Shown here piece by piece: positions 33,172-40,861 of a stretch of 47,880 bases of DNA (position 1 is its first letter; each line of letters begins with the position of its first letter). The position numbers and the translations under genes were made by a program. The stretch lies in assembly GCA_018396775.1 (NCBI GenBank), contig JAGTRF010000013.1, positions 1 through 47,880 on the forward strand, read 5' to 3'. The stretch comes from Candidatus Bathyarchaeota archaeon (GTDB lineage: Archaea > Thermoproteota > Bathyarchaeia > 40CM-2-53-6 > DTDX01). The notes under the pieces are model-generated. The model did no database searches, was not told the DNA's origin, and saw nothing but the letters and a program-made list of their open reading frames with translations.

Positions 33172-33289
33172 AAAACTCCCTTCTTCAACGCTTTATAGCC
33201 AACAACTTTATTGATAAATAGTTTAAGAATAAAAAGTTTTTGATAAAAGCCTTTATAACATAAAACATTAATTTAAGCTTTGATATATA

Positions 33290-33685
33290 ATGAAAGTTGA
33301 GTGCGCTGGGCTTAATTTTAAAATAATCTTTTCTAGCGGTAATTTAATTATTAAATCTAAATCGCTTTTCTTTAGAAAAAACAATTGTATAACATTTTCT
33401 TTAAATGAAGTGAAGCTTATAGAGCTTTCAACTAAAAGCATTATTCAACCTTTTATTTCTTTTTTATCATCTTTAACGTTTTTAAGTTTTAGCGTGATTA
33501 GTAAAATTTTATTAGGCTACTTCATAATTGTTTTCTCAGGTTTAGTTTTAATCGCTAGCTTCTTATTAATACTCACTCGCTTAATCTTTGGAACTCTTAA
33601 AATAGAGTTGATTAATGGAAAAGTGTTTAAAGTTAAGTTTGTTAAAAGAAGGAGAGCTGAAGAATTTATTTCAAAAGTTTGTTAA
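33290..33685 (+). CDS. Membrane protein with PH-like halves around a helical hairpin, unknown
   Basis: 131 residues. The N-terminal 50 residues are beta-rich (FKIIFSSGNLIIKSKSLFF...VKLIELS), two membrane helices lie at about 55-100, and the C-terminal strand/helix (IELINGKVFKVKFVKRRRAEEF) resembles the last strand and helix of bacterial PH domains. This layout is seen in YdbT/PH-like membrane proteins, but similarity is by pattern only. Ends 18 bp before trmI and may be cotranscribed. Confidence 0.55.
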   Translation: MKVECAGLNFKIIFSSGNLIIKSKSLFFRKNNCITFSLNEVKLIELSTKSIIQPFISFLSSLTFLSFSVISKILLGYFIIVFSGLVLIASFLLILTRLIFGTLKIELINGKVFKVKFVKRRRAEEFISKVC

Positions 33686-33703
33686 AAGAAGGTTTAATTA
33701 AGC

Positions 33704-34477
33704 ATGAATGAAGAAGTTCATGAAGGGGATTACGTGCTTCTTTACTTTGATGAAAAAAGAAAGTGGCTTGTTAAAGTTTTAGAGGGACGTGAGTTTCATA
33801 CGCATAAAGGAATTATAAAGCTAAGCAACTTAATTAACCATAGGTTTGGAGAAAGAATTGAAAGCAGTTTAAAGGTAGATTTTTGGGTTTTAAAGCCTAC
33901 TTTATACGATTATATTATGCATGCTGAAAGGCCTACGCAAATTATTTATCCAAAAGATATAGGGTTAATTTTGGTTAAGCTTGATATTTCTTCAGGGAAA
34001 AAAGTGATTGAAGCTGGAACTGGAAGCGGTGCATTAACAATGGCTTTAGCTAATGCTGTTAAACCCTCAGGCATAGTTTACACTTATGAAGTTGAAGATA
34101 GATTTATTGAATCTGCAAAAAGAAACTTAAAGAAAGCGAATTTGCTTGATTATGTAATTATCAGGAAAAAAAGCGTTAAAGAAGGTTTTATTGAAAGAAA
34201 TGTTGATGCGATAGTTATGGATATTAGCGAACCGTGGGAAGTTGTTCCTAAAGCTTTTGAAGCTTTAAAAAATGGTTGCTCTTTAGCATCATTTTCTCCA
34301 ACAATAAATCAAGTTGAAAAAACTGTTGAAGCTTTAAAAAAAGCAGGCTTCATAGATTTATCCACTATAGAATGTTTAGTTAGAGAGTTAAGAGTTGAAC
34401 CGGGAAAAACTAGACCTTTCACAAGAATGATTGGGCATACAGGCTATTTAACTTTCGCTAGAAAAACCATAAGTTGA
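33704..34477 (+). CDS. trmI: tRNA (adenine-N1)-methyltransferase TrmI (m1A57/58)
   Basis: 257 residues. N-terminal beta domain (EGDYVLLYFDEKRKWLVKV), then IMHAERPTQIIYPKDIGLIL, the TrmI-specific approach to the SAM fold, VIEAGTGSGALTMALANAV (motif I), YTYEVEDRFIESAKRNL and MDISEPWEVV (the catalytic-loop region). Archaeal enzymes form tetramers and methylate A57 and/or A58 of the T-loop. Note that the tRNA-Trp and tRNA-Phe genes here have introns inside that loop (59/60), so methylation would need splicing or tolerate the intron. ATG start with an A/G-rich SD (AGAAGG) upstream. Confidence 0.93.
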   Translation: MNEEVHEGDYVLLYFDEKRKWLVKVLEGREFHTHKGIIKLSNLINHRFGERIESSLKVDFWVLKPTLYDYIMHAERPTQIIYPKDIGLILVKLDISSGKKVIEAGTGSGALTMALANAVKPSGIVYTYEVEDRFIESAKRNLKKANLLDYVIIRKKSVKEGFIERNVDAIVMDISEPWEVVPKAFEALKNGCSLASFSPTINQVEKTVEALKKAGFIDLSTIECLVRELRVEPGKTRPFTRMIGHTGYLTFARKTIS

Positions 34478-34546
34478 AAGTTTACATAAAATTAATATTT
34501 TTATTCGTAATTATCCGCGATCAAAAAGCTTTAAGGTTTGAATAAG

Positions 34547-35569
34547 TTGAGTTTAAACGGTTTCAAAGTTTTTTTAAAGCGAAAAGCGTTGGTTAAAGAT
34601 TTATCTTTATTTATCGCCATCTTACCTTTAATAGCTGTGTTAATTACGGATTTTCATTCGTTTACATTAGGTTGGAATGAAGGACGAGGCGGCTTGCTTT
34701 TTGCAGTTTTCTTTCTAGCTATAGAATGGTATGATGCTCGAAGTGTTCTTGAATTAAATTTAACTAAAAGAAGAGTTTTAGGTTTTCTTTGTGGAGTTTC
34801 CATTTTATTAATTTACTTTATAGCTATTTATAGGTTTAATCTTCAAGAGTTTTTATTTAATTATGGGAAAAGCTTCGCTGTTGAAGGGGGTCTTCCAAGC
34901 TGGGTTTGGCTTTGGGATTATATTGTTTTCGCGATTTCAATAACTGTTTCTTTAACTTCAATATTTGGCATTAAAGCTTTAAAGCAGGTTGTTACGCCAA
35001 TAGTGTATTGTTTAGGCTCAGCTTTAATTCTTCTTCTTGATGTTTTCTTTCCATATCAATCTATAGGGTTTTTAGCTGGAGTTGTGCCTTTTATAGTAAA
35101 CGCTGTTGTTTTTCTTCTTAAAGCTTCAAACGTGAAGATTTTAAATAACCTTTTTGAAGCAAAAGACCCGCCGTGGATTTATGTTAAAGGAAACTATTTA
35201 AACGTAATGGGAAAGGAAAGATTTGTTATTTTAGAAGTAAATTGGCCTTGCGCTGGAGTTTTAAGCCTGCTGATTTACAGCTTGATTATTTCAATTTTAA
35301 TGGTTAAATTGAATGCTTCAATAAAGAGGAAAATTATTTATGCTAGCTTAGGAGCTTTAGGCACGTTCTTTATAAACATTTTCAGAATTTACTTAATAAC
35401 TTTAGCTATAGTTTATTCAGCTGTAGATTTAAAGATTTTTCATGAAACTATAGGCGAAGCTCTTTTTATAATTTGGATAATAGCTTATTTACTTTTAGTT
35501 TTAAAAGTTGAATCCTTATTAAATAGAAGGCTTAATCACGCTTTTTCTCCTCCCTCAATAAAAAAATAA
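34547..35569 (+). CDS. Archaeosortase/exosortase-family transpeptidase
   Basis: About 340 residues with 8-9 membrane helices. The family triad is visible: Cys235 in NWPCAGVLSLLIYSL, Arg280 in FFINIFRIYLITLA and His299 in IFHETIGEALFIIWI. These enzymes cleave a C-terminal sorting signal of surface proteins and join them to a lipid. The start is taken as TTG 34547, nine bases after AAGGT; TTG 34538 is in frame but adjoins that site. No protein in the window has an obvious PGF/PEF-CTERM-like tail, so the substrates are encoded elsewhere or use an unfamiliar signal. The gene is 60 bp downstream of trmI. Confidence 0.85.
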   Translation: MSLNGFKVFLKRKALVKDLSLFIAILPLIAVLITDFHSFTLGWNEGRGGLLFAVFFLAIEWYDARSVLELNLTKRRVLGFLCGVSILLIYFIAIYRFNLQEFLFNYGKSFAVEGGLPSWVWLWDYIVFAISITVSLTSIFGIKALKQVVTPIVYCLGSALILLLDVFFPYQSIGFLAGVVPFIVNAVVFLLKASNVKILNNLFEAKDPPWIYVKGNYLNVMGKERFVILEVNWPCAGVLSLLIYSLIISILMVKLNASIKRKIIYASLGALGTFFINIFRIYLITLAIVYSAVDLKIFHETIGEALFIIWIIAYLLLVLKVESLLNRRLNHAFSPPSIKK

Positions 35570-35604
35570 AAAACTTAATTTTTCATTTTAAAAATAAATG
35601 AAGT

Positions 35605-35892
35605 TTAATAAAGCTCTCTTTCCTTAAGCTTTTGAATAAGCTTTCCTGAAGCTTTTATAGGCTTTAGCATTTCTTCAGGTTTAGGTTCAATGATTTTCGG
35701 TTTAACTGTTAAACCGCATACTCCATTTGGTAAAAGCTTGTTTCTAATGCAGCTAGCAAACTTGCAGTTTTTAACATCGCATGCATCATCTGCAAATCGA
35801 CACCAAGCTGTTTTGCTTTTGGAAAATAAAGCTTTTCTACCGCAGCGAAAAAGCTCGCAGCTAGGGTTACAATATTTTTGTTTTTCACTCAT
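35605..35892 (-). CDS. Cys-rich small protein, probable metal binder
   Basis: 95 residues with nine Cys in the first 60: YCNPSCELFRCGRKAL, WCRFADDACDVKNCKFASC, VCGL, then a charged, Cys-free tail (PKIIEPKPEEMLKPIK). The pattern could hold two zinc sites or an Fe-S cluster. Family not identified. ATG with AGAGG nine bases upstream. It is convergent with the archaeosortase. Confidence 0.6.
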   Translation of the reverse strand: MSEKQKYCNPSCELFRCGRKALFSKSKTAWCRFADDACDVKNCKFASCIRNKLLPNGVCGLTVKPKIIEPKPEEMLKPIKASGKLIQKLKERELY

Positions 35893-36049
35893 TATAGAAG
35901 CCTCTTTTTAAAAACATTTTCACCAAAAACCTTTTTTATTTTTAGTTTAATTCCAGAAAAAATGCGAAGCTTAAGCTGCAATCTTTTCAACCATTATTTT
36001 ACAATTATTAATTTTTTAACTTTTTCCTATTTTAATCTTTCGCTTTAAA

Positions 36050-36066
36050 TCTTTTTAAATAAATTT
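36050..36066 (+). promoter_or_regulatory. Likely promoter of the MtrA-like operon
   Basis: CTTTTTAAATAAATTTATAG-type AT-rich TATA region about 50-60 bases upstream of the first start codon, in an otherwise empty 211-bp gap. A transcription start about 25 bases downstream would give a short leader containing the GGTGA ribosome binding site. Confidence 0.35.
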
Positions 36067-36118
36067 ATAGTAGAATTAAAATAATCGTTTCTTTAGCTTC
36101 ATAATGGTGAAATATTAT

Positions 36119-36907
36119 TTGAGTAAAATTTTAAAGGTTAAACTTCCTTCCGATTATCCTCCTGAAGATGGATGTTATTTAAGAGGGAATGATTATTCTC
36201 CAGTTGCTGTTGTAATTCTTTTGCATACTCGATATGAAGCTATACCTGATTTTCTTCAGAATTTAGCTAAAGTTGCTGTTGAAGCTGGTGCAGCTTTAGC
36301 TGGTTTTCTGCAAACAGAAAATATTGGAATAGAAAAGATTGTTTGCAATATTGTAGCTAACCCAAATATTCGTTATATAGTTTTATGCGGGGTTGAATCA
36401 GCTGGTCATTGGCCTGGCGATGCTTTTATATGCTTTATTAAAAATGGAGTTGATGAAAAACGGTTTATCATAGGCTCAAAAGCTCCAACACCATACCTTT
36501 ATAATATTAGCTTAGAAGCTATAGAACGGTTTAGAAAACAAATAACTTTAATTAATTTGTTAAGCGAGGAAGATAGAAAAATAAGGATTGCCCCTGAAGT
36601 TATGCGTAAAGCAGTATGGGCATGCATTCAAGAGCAGCCCACTAAATTTTTAAATTATACAGTTTATGATTCGGGAGCCTATCCTGAACCACCTATGTGT
36701 GAGAAAATTACTTGGCGAATAACTAAGCCTTGGGCTGTTTATTCTGAGACTGAAGCTAAAGAAATGGTGAAGATAAAAGAGGCGGCAGCACTTAAAGCTA
36801 AAGAAGAGGATGAAAGAAGACAGAAAATTGAAGAATCTAAAGTTTTTCTTCAACTTCTATTTCCTAAAGGAAGAAGAAGAGAAGATGAGAACCATCTTAA
36901 AAGTTAA
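36119..36907 (+). CDS. Soluble MtrA-like corrinoid-binding methyl carrier
   Basis: About 262 residues. The domain matches MtrA, the corrinoid subunit of tetrahydromethanopterin S-methyltransferase: DYSPVAVVILL, VEAGAALAGFLQTENIGIEKI, NPNIRYIVLCGVESAGHWPGD and SKAPTPYLYNISLEAIERFR. The His in CGVESAGH corresponds to His84 of methanogen MtrA, the cobalt-ligating residue, so cobamide binding is likely. Unlike MtrA there is no C-terminal membrane helix; instead a charged helix (KEAAALKAKEEDERRQKIEE) ends the protein. TTG 36119 lies eight bases after GGTGA; ATG 36104 is in frame but has no SD. First gene of a four-gene operon with no other mtr genes, so a role outside methanogenesis is implied. 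Confidence 0.85.
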   Translation: MSKILKVKLPSDYPPEDGCYLRGNDYSPVAVVILLHTRYEAIPDFLQNLAKVAVEAGAALAGFLQTENIGIEKIVCNIVANPNIRYIVLCGVESAGHWPGDAFICFIKNGVDEKRFIIGSKAPTPYLYNISLEAIERFRKQITLINLLSEEDRKIRIAPEVMRKAVWACIQEQPTKFLNYTVYDSGAYPEPPMCEKITWRITKPWAVYSETEAKEMVKIKEAAALKAKEEDERRQKIEESKVFLQLLFPKGRRREDENHLKS

Positions 36908-36927
36908 CTATTTCAAAGGGATTAAAA

Positions 36928-37620
36928 ATGGAGGAAGAATATTTTTGCCCTATATGTAACGAAAAAATGTTTATTTCTCAATTTGAAGTTTCATGCGTTT
37001 ACTGCGGAATTAAAGCTAAAGAAGATTATGTTTGTGGTAAAGGTCATTATATATGCGAAAAATGCAGGACTGCCAACCCTAAAGAATTGATACTTAATAC
37101 ATGTAAAATTTCCAAAGAGAAAGATGCGTTAAAGTTGGCGATACTGTTAATGAAGCATCCAGGAGTGCCTACGCATGGCCCGGAACATCACTATATAGTT
37201 GGTTGCACGTTTTTAACAGCTTTAAAAAATTTAGGAATATTTAATATATCATCTTCAGACTTCGATAAGATAGTTAGTCGAAGCATTAAAATACCTTACG
37301 GTGCTTGCGGAAGTTGGGGAGCTTGCGGAGCAGCTATAAGCGCTGGAATAGCGTTCAGCGTAGCTTCAAAAGCTAATATGTTATCTAAAAATGAAAGAAG
37401 AAATGCATTAACTATTGTGTCAAAAACTTTAGGGGAAATAGCTAAGCTTAATGGTCCTAGATGCTGTAAAGCAAGCGTTTTCTTAACATTAATTAAAGCT
37501 TTAAAAATTATAAATGAATTATATGGGATAAATTATGAAGTTGACGAAAATTATATATGCGAGTTTTCTGAAAGAAATGAAGATTGCTTAAAAGAAAGGT
37601 GCCCATTCCATGGTAAATAA
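36928..37620 (+). CDS. DUF5714-like Cys-rich protein
   Basis: 230 residues. An N-terminal zinc-ribbon pair (CPICNEKM, CVYCGI, then VCGKGHYICEKC) precedes a helical domain with MKHPGVPTHGPEHHYIVG, IPYGACGSWGACGAAISAGIAF and GPRCCKASVFLTLIKAL, and a last Cys group (ICEFSERNEDCLKERCPFHG). I associate this arrangement with DUF5714, found in anaerobic archaea and bacteria often near C1 or corrinoid genes, but I cannot check it. The many conserved Cys and the HGPEHH motif suggest a metal or Fe-S active site. ATG start, 20 bp after the MtrA-like gene; overlaps the next gene by 11 bp. Confidence 0.7.
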   Translation: MEEEYFCPICNEKMFISQFEVSCVYCGIKAKEDYVCGKGHYICEKCRTANPKELILNTCKISKEKDALKLAILLMKHPGVPTHGPEHHYIVGCTFLTALKNLGIFNISSSDFDKIVSRSIKIPYGACGSWGACGAAISAGIAFSVASKANMLSKNERRNALTIVSKTLGEIAKLNGPRCCKASVFLTLIKALKIINELYGINYEVDENYICEFSERNEDCLKERCPFHGK

Positions 37621-38650
37621 AAAATTTTGGAGGCTCATTTCTCAATCATCTATAAATGAATTAAATTTTAATTTATCGGTTGATGAAGCTATTCTTAGAT
37701 GTGTTCAAGAAGGTTTGAGCGAATCTACTTTAAGATTATGGACTGGTAGACCATCAATTATATTGAGTAAATTAGATAAAATCTTTGAAAATAACCTTGT
37801 TAACTGGCGGAAGTTAGGGTTAAATGTTGCTAGAAGCTGCATGAATGGACGCATAATTTATAATGATGAAGGAGTTTTAAACATAGTTGTAGCTTCAAAT
37901 GAGCTTCAAGATAAATTAAGCTTTAAACATTTGCATAAATTAATTTATGAAGTTGCTTCATTTCCAATTTTAAATTTTGGATTAAAACCAGTTGTAAATG
38001 AAGATTCTAGGTTAATTTTAACGAATGATAAAATTTTATCTTCTATTTCCTCATTTTCATTTTATGATTCTAACTTAATTTTCGCAGTTTTATACGCTAA
38101 TCCAAACTTAAACCTTATGAAGAAAGCTTTATCAAATAATTTTTCATCAATTGAAAATGAAGCTAACGTGAAAGTCGAGTTAAATGAAGTTAAAGCGATG
38201 ATTAAAAGTAAATTTGAGGAAGTGTTTAACACATCTTTAATTGATGGAACGCTTAATAAAGAAGAAGAGGAAACTGCTAAAAAACTTTATGAAATAAAAT
38301 ATTCTGAGGGAGAATGGTTAACTAAAGGTGAGGAGCCTTTAACTTTAAAGGATGTTTTAGTGGAAGTTTATGTAGCTTATCCACCTACAGCATTAGATAG
38401 AAAATTTATTGAAGCTGTAAATAAAGCAGTTTTTAACTTAAAGGATAAAGTTGAAGTAAGAATATGGAAAAGGGGAAGAGGCATTCCACCAGGTGTATCT
38501 TTAACTCCAGGGCTTCGCAAAGCTTCAAAAGAATCTCTTATCCCAGCCTTAATAGTAAATGGAGAAGTAAAACTTGGTAGAATTATGGAGCCTCCCTCGG
38601 AAGAAGAATTAAAAAAGATTTTAGAAGAAGCTTTAAAGGGAAAAACTTGA
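37610..38650 (+). CDS. Degenerate lipoate-protein-ligase-like domain fused to a thioredoxin-like domain
   Basis: 346 residues. The first 220 parallel the LplA encoded next door segment by segment (WRLISQSSINELNFNLSVDEAIL; RPSIILSKLDKI; NPNLNLMKKAL), but the RRISGGGAVYHD substrate loop is ARSCMNGRIIYND and the KVGGMAQ lysine loop is KILSSISS, so ligase activity is unlikely. Residues about 250-346 (VEVYVAYPPTALDRKFIEAV, then PALIVNGEVKLGRIMEPPSEEEL) have the strand/helix order of small thioredoxin-like proteins, with the CxxC replaced by PPTALD. A catalytically dead partner or lipoyl-domain-binding subunit is my reading. Overlaps its neighbours by 11 and 4 bp. Confidence 0.7.
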   Translation: MVNKKFWRLISQSSINELNFNLSVDEAILRCVQEGLSESTLRLWTGRPSIILSKLDKIFENNLVNWRKLGLNVARSCMNGRIIYNDEGVLNIVVASNELQDKLSFKHLHKLIYEVASFPILNFGLKPVVNEDSRLILTNDKILSSISSFSFYDSNLIFAVLYANPNLNLMKKALSNNFSSIENEANVKVELNEVKAMIKSKFEEVFNTSLIDGTLNKEEEETAKKLYEIKYSEGEWLTKGEEPLTLKDVLVEVYVAYPPTALDRKFIEAVNKAVFNLKDKVEVRIWKRGRGIPPGVSLTPGLRKASKESLIPALIVNGEVKLGRIMEPPSEEELKKILEEALKGKT

Positions 38651-39360
38651 GCTGTTGGCGAATTATAAAATCTAGCTTCCTTAATCCAGCGATGAATTTA
38701 GCTATGGAGGAATCTCTTTTAAGAGTTAGACTTGAAAAATCAAAAAGTAATGTTTTATGGTTTTGGGTAAACACACCTTCAATAATTCTTGGTTGCTTTT
38801 CAATTCTTGACGAATTAAATTTAGCTAAATGTAAAGAGCTTAAAATACCTGCTTTAAGACGAATTAGCGGTGGAGGCGCTGTATACCATGATTTAGGAAA
38901 TTTAAACTATACAGTCATAGCCAATTCAGGGAAAAATGGTTTACCAACAGATGTGCTTGAAGTTTATAAGCTTATAAGTGATTGTTTAATTGATGGATTA
39001 AACTGTTTAAATGTTCCTTTAAACTTTCTTCCGCCAAATTCAATTTTATTAAACAAAAAGAAAGTTGGTGGAATGGCTCAACATCTTCTTTACAATATAA
39101 CGCTTATTCATGGAACACTTTTAGTAAACGCTAACCTTAACCTAATGAAAGAGTTGATTAAACTAAAATTTCCGGTAGCTAATTTATCTGAAGCTGGAAA
39201 CTTATCTATAAAAGAAGTTGAAGAAATGTTAGTGAATGGATTTAAAAAAAGGCTTAACGTATTATTTAACTCTTCATTTTTTACTAAAGAAGAATTAAAG
39301 CTGGCTGAAAAATTATTTAAAATAAAGTATAGCAAGAATTGGTGGAATCTTAAGGTTTAA
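38647..39360 (+). CDS. lplA: Lipoate-protein ligase A family protein
   Basis: 237 residues. Intact motifs: NLAMEESLL, WVNTPSIILGCF, RRISGGGAVYHDLGNLNYTVI and KKVGGMAQ with the catalytic Lys. Attaches lipoate or octanoate to a lipoyl domain, by ligation or transfer. It lacks the LplB/accessory C-terminal domain present in long bacterial LplA; the fused paralogue just upstream may take that place. Its TTG start overlaps the upstream stop by 4 bp. No lipoyl acceptor (GcvH or E2) is in the window. Confidence 0.87.
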   Translation: MSCWRIIKSSFLNPAMNLAMEESLLRVRLEKSKSNVLWFWVNTPSIILGCFSILDELNLAKCKELKIPALRRISGGGAVYHDLGNLNYTVIANSGKNGLPTDVLEVYKLISDCLIDGLNCLNVPLNFLPPNSILLNKKKVGGMAQHLLYNITLIHGTLLVNANLNLMKELIKLKFPVANLSEAGNLSIKEVEEMLVNGFKKRLNVLFNSSFFTKEELKLAEKLFKIKYSKNWWNLKV

Positions 39361-39644
39361 CTTCATGAAAAAACAGAACCCATTTATTCTTGATTAAGGA
39401 AATGCTTGAAAGCATATTTTAATACAATACATAACATTTCTTTTTCAATGGCATCATATATTCACCTTCTAAAAAATACAGTTATTATTCGAAAAAGCTT
39501 ACAGAATTAAAGATTAAGTGAAAAAAGTTATCCAGATTTAAAACATGTTTCTGTGTAGGAGATTGTCTGAATTTTGCAAAATTAAATTTGAAGTTTAAAT
39601 TTTGTTAGGAACGAGTTTGATGTAAAATATGCTAAAATTTCATA
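39361..39644. other. Intergenic region between lplA and tRNA-Ala
   Basis: 284 bp of AT-rich sequence without an ORF, repeat or recognisable RNA. A short GTCTGAAT with upstream GATTAAGTGAA was considered as a C/D RNA but lacks a box C. Confidence 0.5.
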
Positions 39645-39742
39645 TGGTGGACCGGGCGGGATTTGAACCCGCGACCTTCCGCATGCCAAGCGGACGATTT
39701 AGTAGCGTTTTAAACACTCATACCAGTCTGATCTACCGGCCC
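39645..39742 (-). tRNA. tRNA-Ala (anticodon GGC) with one intron in the D-stem
   Basis: Minus strand: acceptor GGGCCGG/CCGGTCC, D-stem GATC/GATC, anticodon stem TCCGC/GCGGA around TTGGCAT (anticodon at 39685-39687), variable AGGTC, T-stem GCGGG/CCCGC, loop TTCAAAT, A and encoded CCA. Removing 39699-39718 (20 nt, between positions 22 and 23) restores the D-stem. The intron has a clear BHB: central GGTA:TACT (one G.T pair), 3-nt bulges, inner GTGTT:AACGC with a 3-nt loop. Mature length 78 nt. Confidence 0.93.
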
Positions 39743-39854
39743 TTCAAAAGCTTATTTAATATCTCCTTAAATAAAAATTTTGAGTTTAACTGAAGGTCCT
39801 CTCTTTTCTGCTTCAGATTAATATATCGAGTTGGATCGCTATAAAAATTTTTTC

Positions 39855-39879
39855 CTTAACCCTTTAGAAAAGGGTTAAG
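39855..39879. repeat. Perfect 11-bp hairpin
   Basis: CTTAACCCTTT, AGA loop, AAAGGGTTAAG. It lies between the amidotransferase-like stop and tRNA-Ala, both on the minus strand. It could terminate or stabilise the amidotransferase-like transcript; A/T runs flank it. Confidence 0.5.
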
Positions 39880-39926
39880 TTCAATATTAAATGGAATGAA
39901 TTATTTTTAATGTAAAGAAAGCTGGG

Positions 39927-40535
39927 TTAGGTTTCTACGCAGAATTCCACCGCATTCTTTAACATTTTCCATGTGGTTTTAAGTTTTTCAGGATGTGGGC
40001 TGAATAAAACGATTTTTCCATCTTCTAGGTTGGTTGCTAGAATCGCAGCTTTCCCACTTTGAAATTTTCCTATAACTTCTTCATTATGCTTTGAAATTAT
40101 TTCTGGTCCATTTTGATAAAACATCTCTATTTTCTCTTGAAAACCTTCAGCTATCGGATGCTTAGGGTTGCTTATAGCTATATTCACAACTCCTTCTCCA
40201 TATCGCCTTAAAGCTTCAGCTTCACAAAGCTTTAATGCTGAAGCAGCGTAAGCACCCATGCAGATTCCAATATAGCCTCCCCCCTCTATAATGAAGGATC
40301 GAATCTCATTAGCAGTTTTCTCGGTTAAAGAGGAAAGAAGCTTGAAAGTATAGCCGCCTGGAATTATTAAAGCGCTAAAAAGCTTAAGCTTTCCTTCTTC
40401 AATCTCTTTAGCTTTCAAAAGCTTGTAAGGTATATGCATCTCTCTTAAGGCTTGGGAAACCTCAGGATATAAAACCGCATAGCTTTCAGAGAGGAGTGCA
40501 ACAGGGTTCTTAAGCAACAACAATTTGGAAACCAC
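39927..40535 (-). CDS. BPL_N/class I glutamine-amidotransferase-like protein
   Basis: 202 residues. VALLSESYAVLYPEVSQAL, SALIIPGGYTFKLLSSL, GGGYIGICMGAYAAS and FSPHPEKL are the backbone of the DJ-1/GATase-like domain found at the N terminus of eukaryotic-type biotin-protein ligases (BPL_N). The nucleophile Cys sits in GICMGAY and His-Pro-Glu in FSPHPE, so the GATase-type Cys/His pair may be intact. No ligase domain is attached. Substrate unknown. GTG start; a stand-alone gene between tRNAs. Confidence 0.8.
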   Translation of the reverse strand: MVSKLLLLKNPVALLSESYAVLYPEVSQALREMHIPYKLLKAKEIEEGKLKLFSALIIPGGYTFKLLSSLTEKTANEIRSFIIEGGGYIGICMGAYAASALKLCEAEALRRYGEGVVNIAISNPKHPIAEGFQEKIEMFYQNGPEIISKHNEEVIGKFQSGKAAILATNLEDGKIVLFSPHPEKLKTTWKMLKNAVEFCVET

Positions 40536-40598
40536 TAAAATTTATATTCAAGAAGAGAGAAAAATTTTTAACGCTTTAATCGCCATTATAAATCTGGT

Positions 40599-40726
40599 GC
40601 CGAGGTAGCTCAGCCTGGGAGAGCACCCGGCTGAAGCCGCTAGTTAGAAACCGGGTTGACGGGAAACCGGCCCAATCGCGCGTTCAAAACCATTTAAAGA
40701 TGGGGAAAATCGCGCCCTCGGCACCA
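40599..40726 (+). tRNA. tRNA-Phe (anticodon GAA) interrupted by three introns
   Basis: Mature form: GCCGAGG/CCTCGGC, D-stem GCTC/GAGC, anticodon stem CCCGG/CCGGG with CTGAAGA (anticodon 40633-40635), variable TTGAC, T-stem GCGCG/CGCGC, loop TTCAAAT, A and encoded CCA: 77 nt. Introns: 40637-40649 (13 nt, 37/38; BHB CTGA:TTAG), about 40661-40677 (17 nt, near 48/49; edges uncertain by one base, GTTG:CAAT with inner GG:CC), and 40689-40709 (21 nt, 59/60; inner CCAT:ATGG, central TTC:GAA). 77 plus 51 equals the 128-bp gene. The T-loop intron is at the same site as in tRNA-Trp. Confidence 0.9.
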
Positions 40727-40783
40727 AACTCTAATAAAACGTAAAAACCTTTAAAGGAGGGATTAAACTAATCAATTTCTTGC

Positions 40784-40861
40784 GCGGCCGTAGTCCAGCC
40801 TGGTCTAAGACGTCGGCCTGCCACGCCGGTGACCCGGGTTCAAATCCCGGCGGCCGCACCA
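40784..40861 (+). tRNA. tRNA-Gly (anticodon GCC), no intron
   Basis: Acceptor GCGGCCG/CGGCCGC, anticodon stem TCGGC/GCCGG around CTGCCAC, T-stem CCGGG/CCCGG with TTCAAAT, discriminator A and encoded CCA. 78 nt and uninterrupted, unlike the other three tRNA genes here. Confidence 0.97.

Noticed and set aside
36119-36907. Methanogenesis gene cluster
   Set aside because: Only an MtrA-like gene is present; no mcr, other mtr subunits or hdr genes occur in the window, so methanogenesis cannot be claimed.
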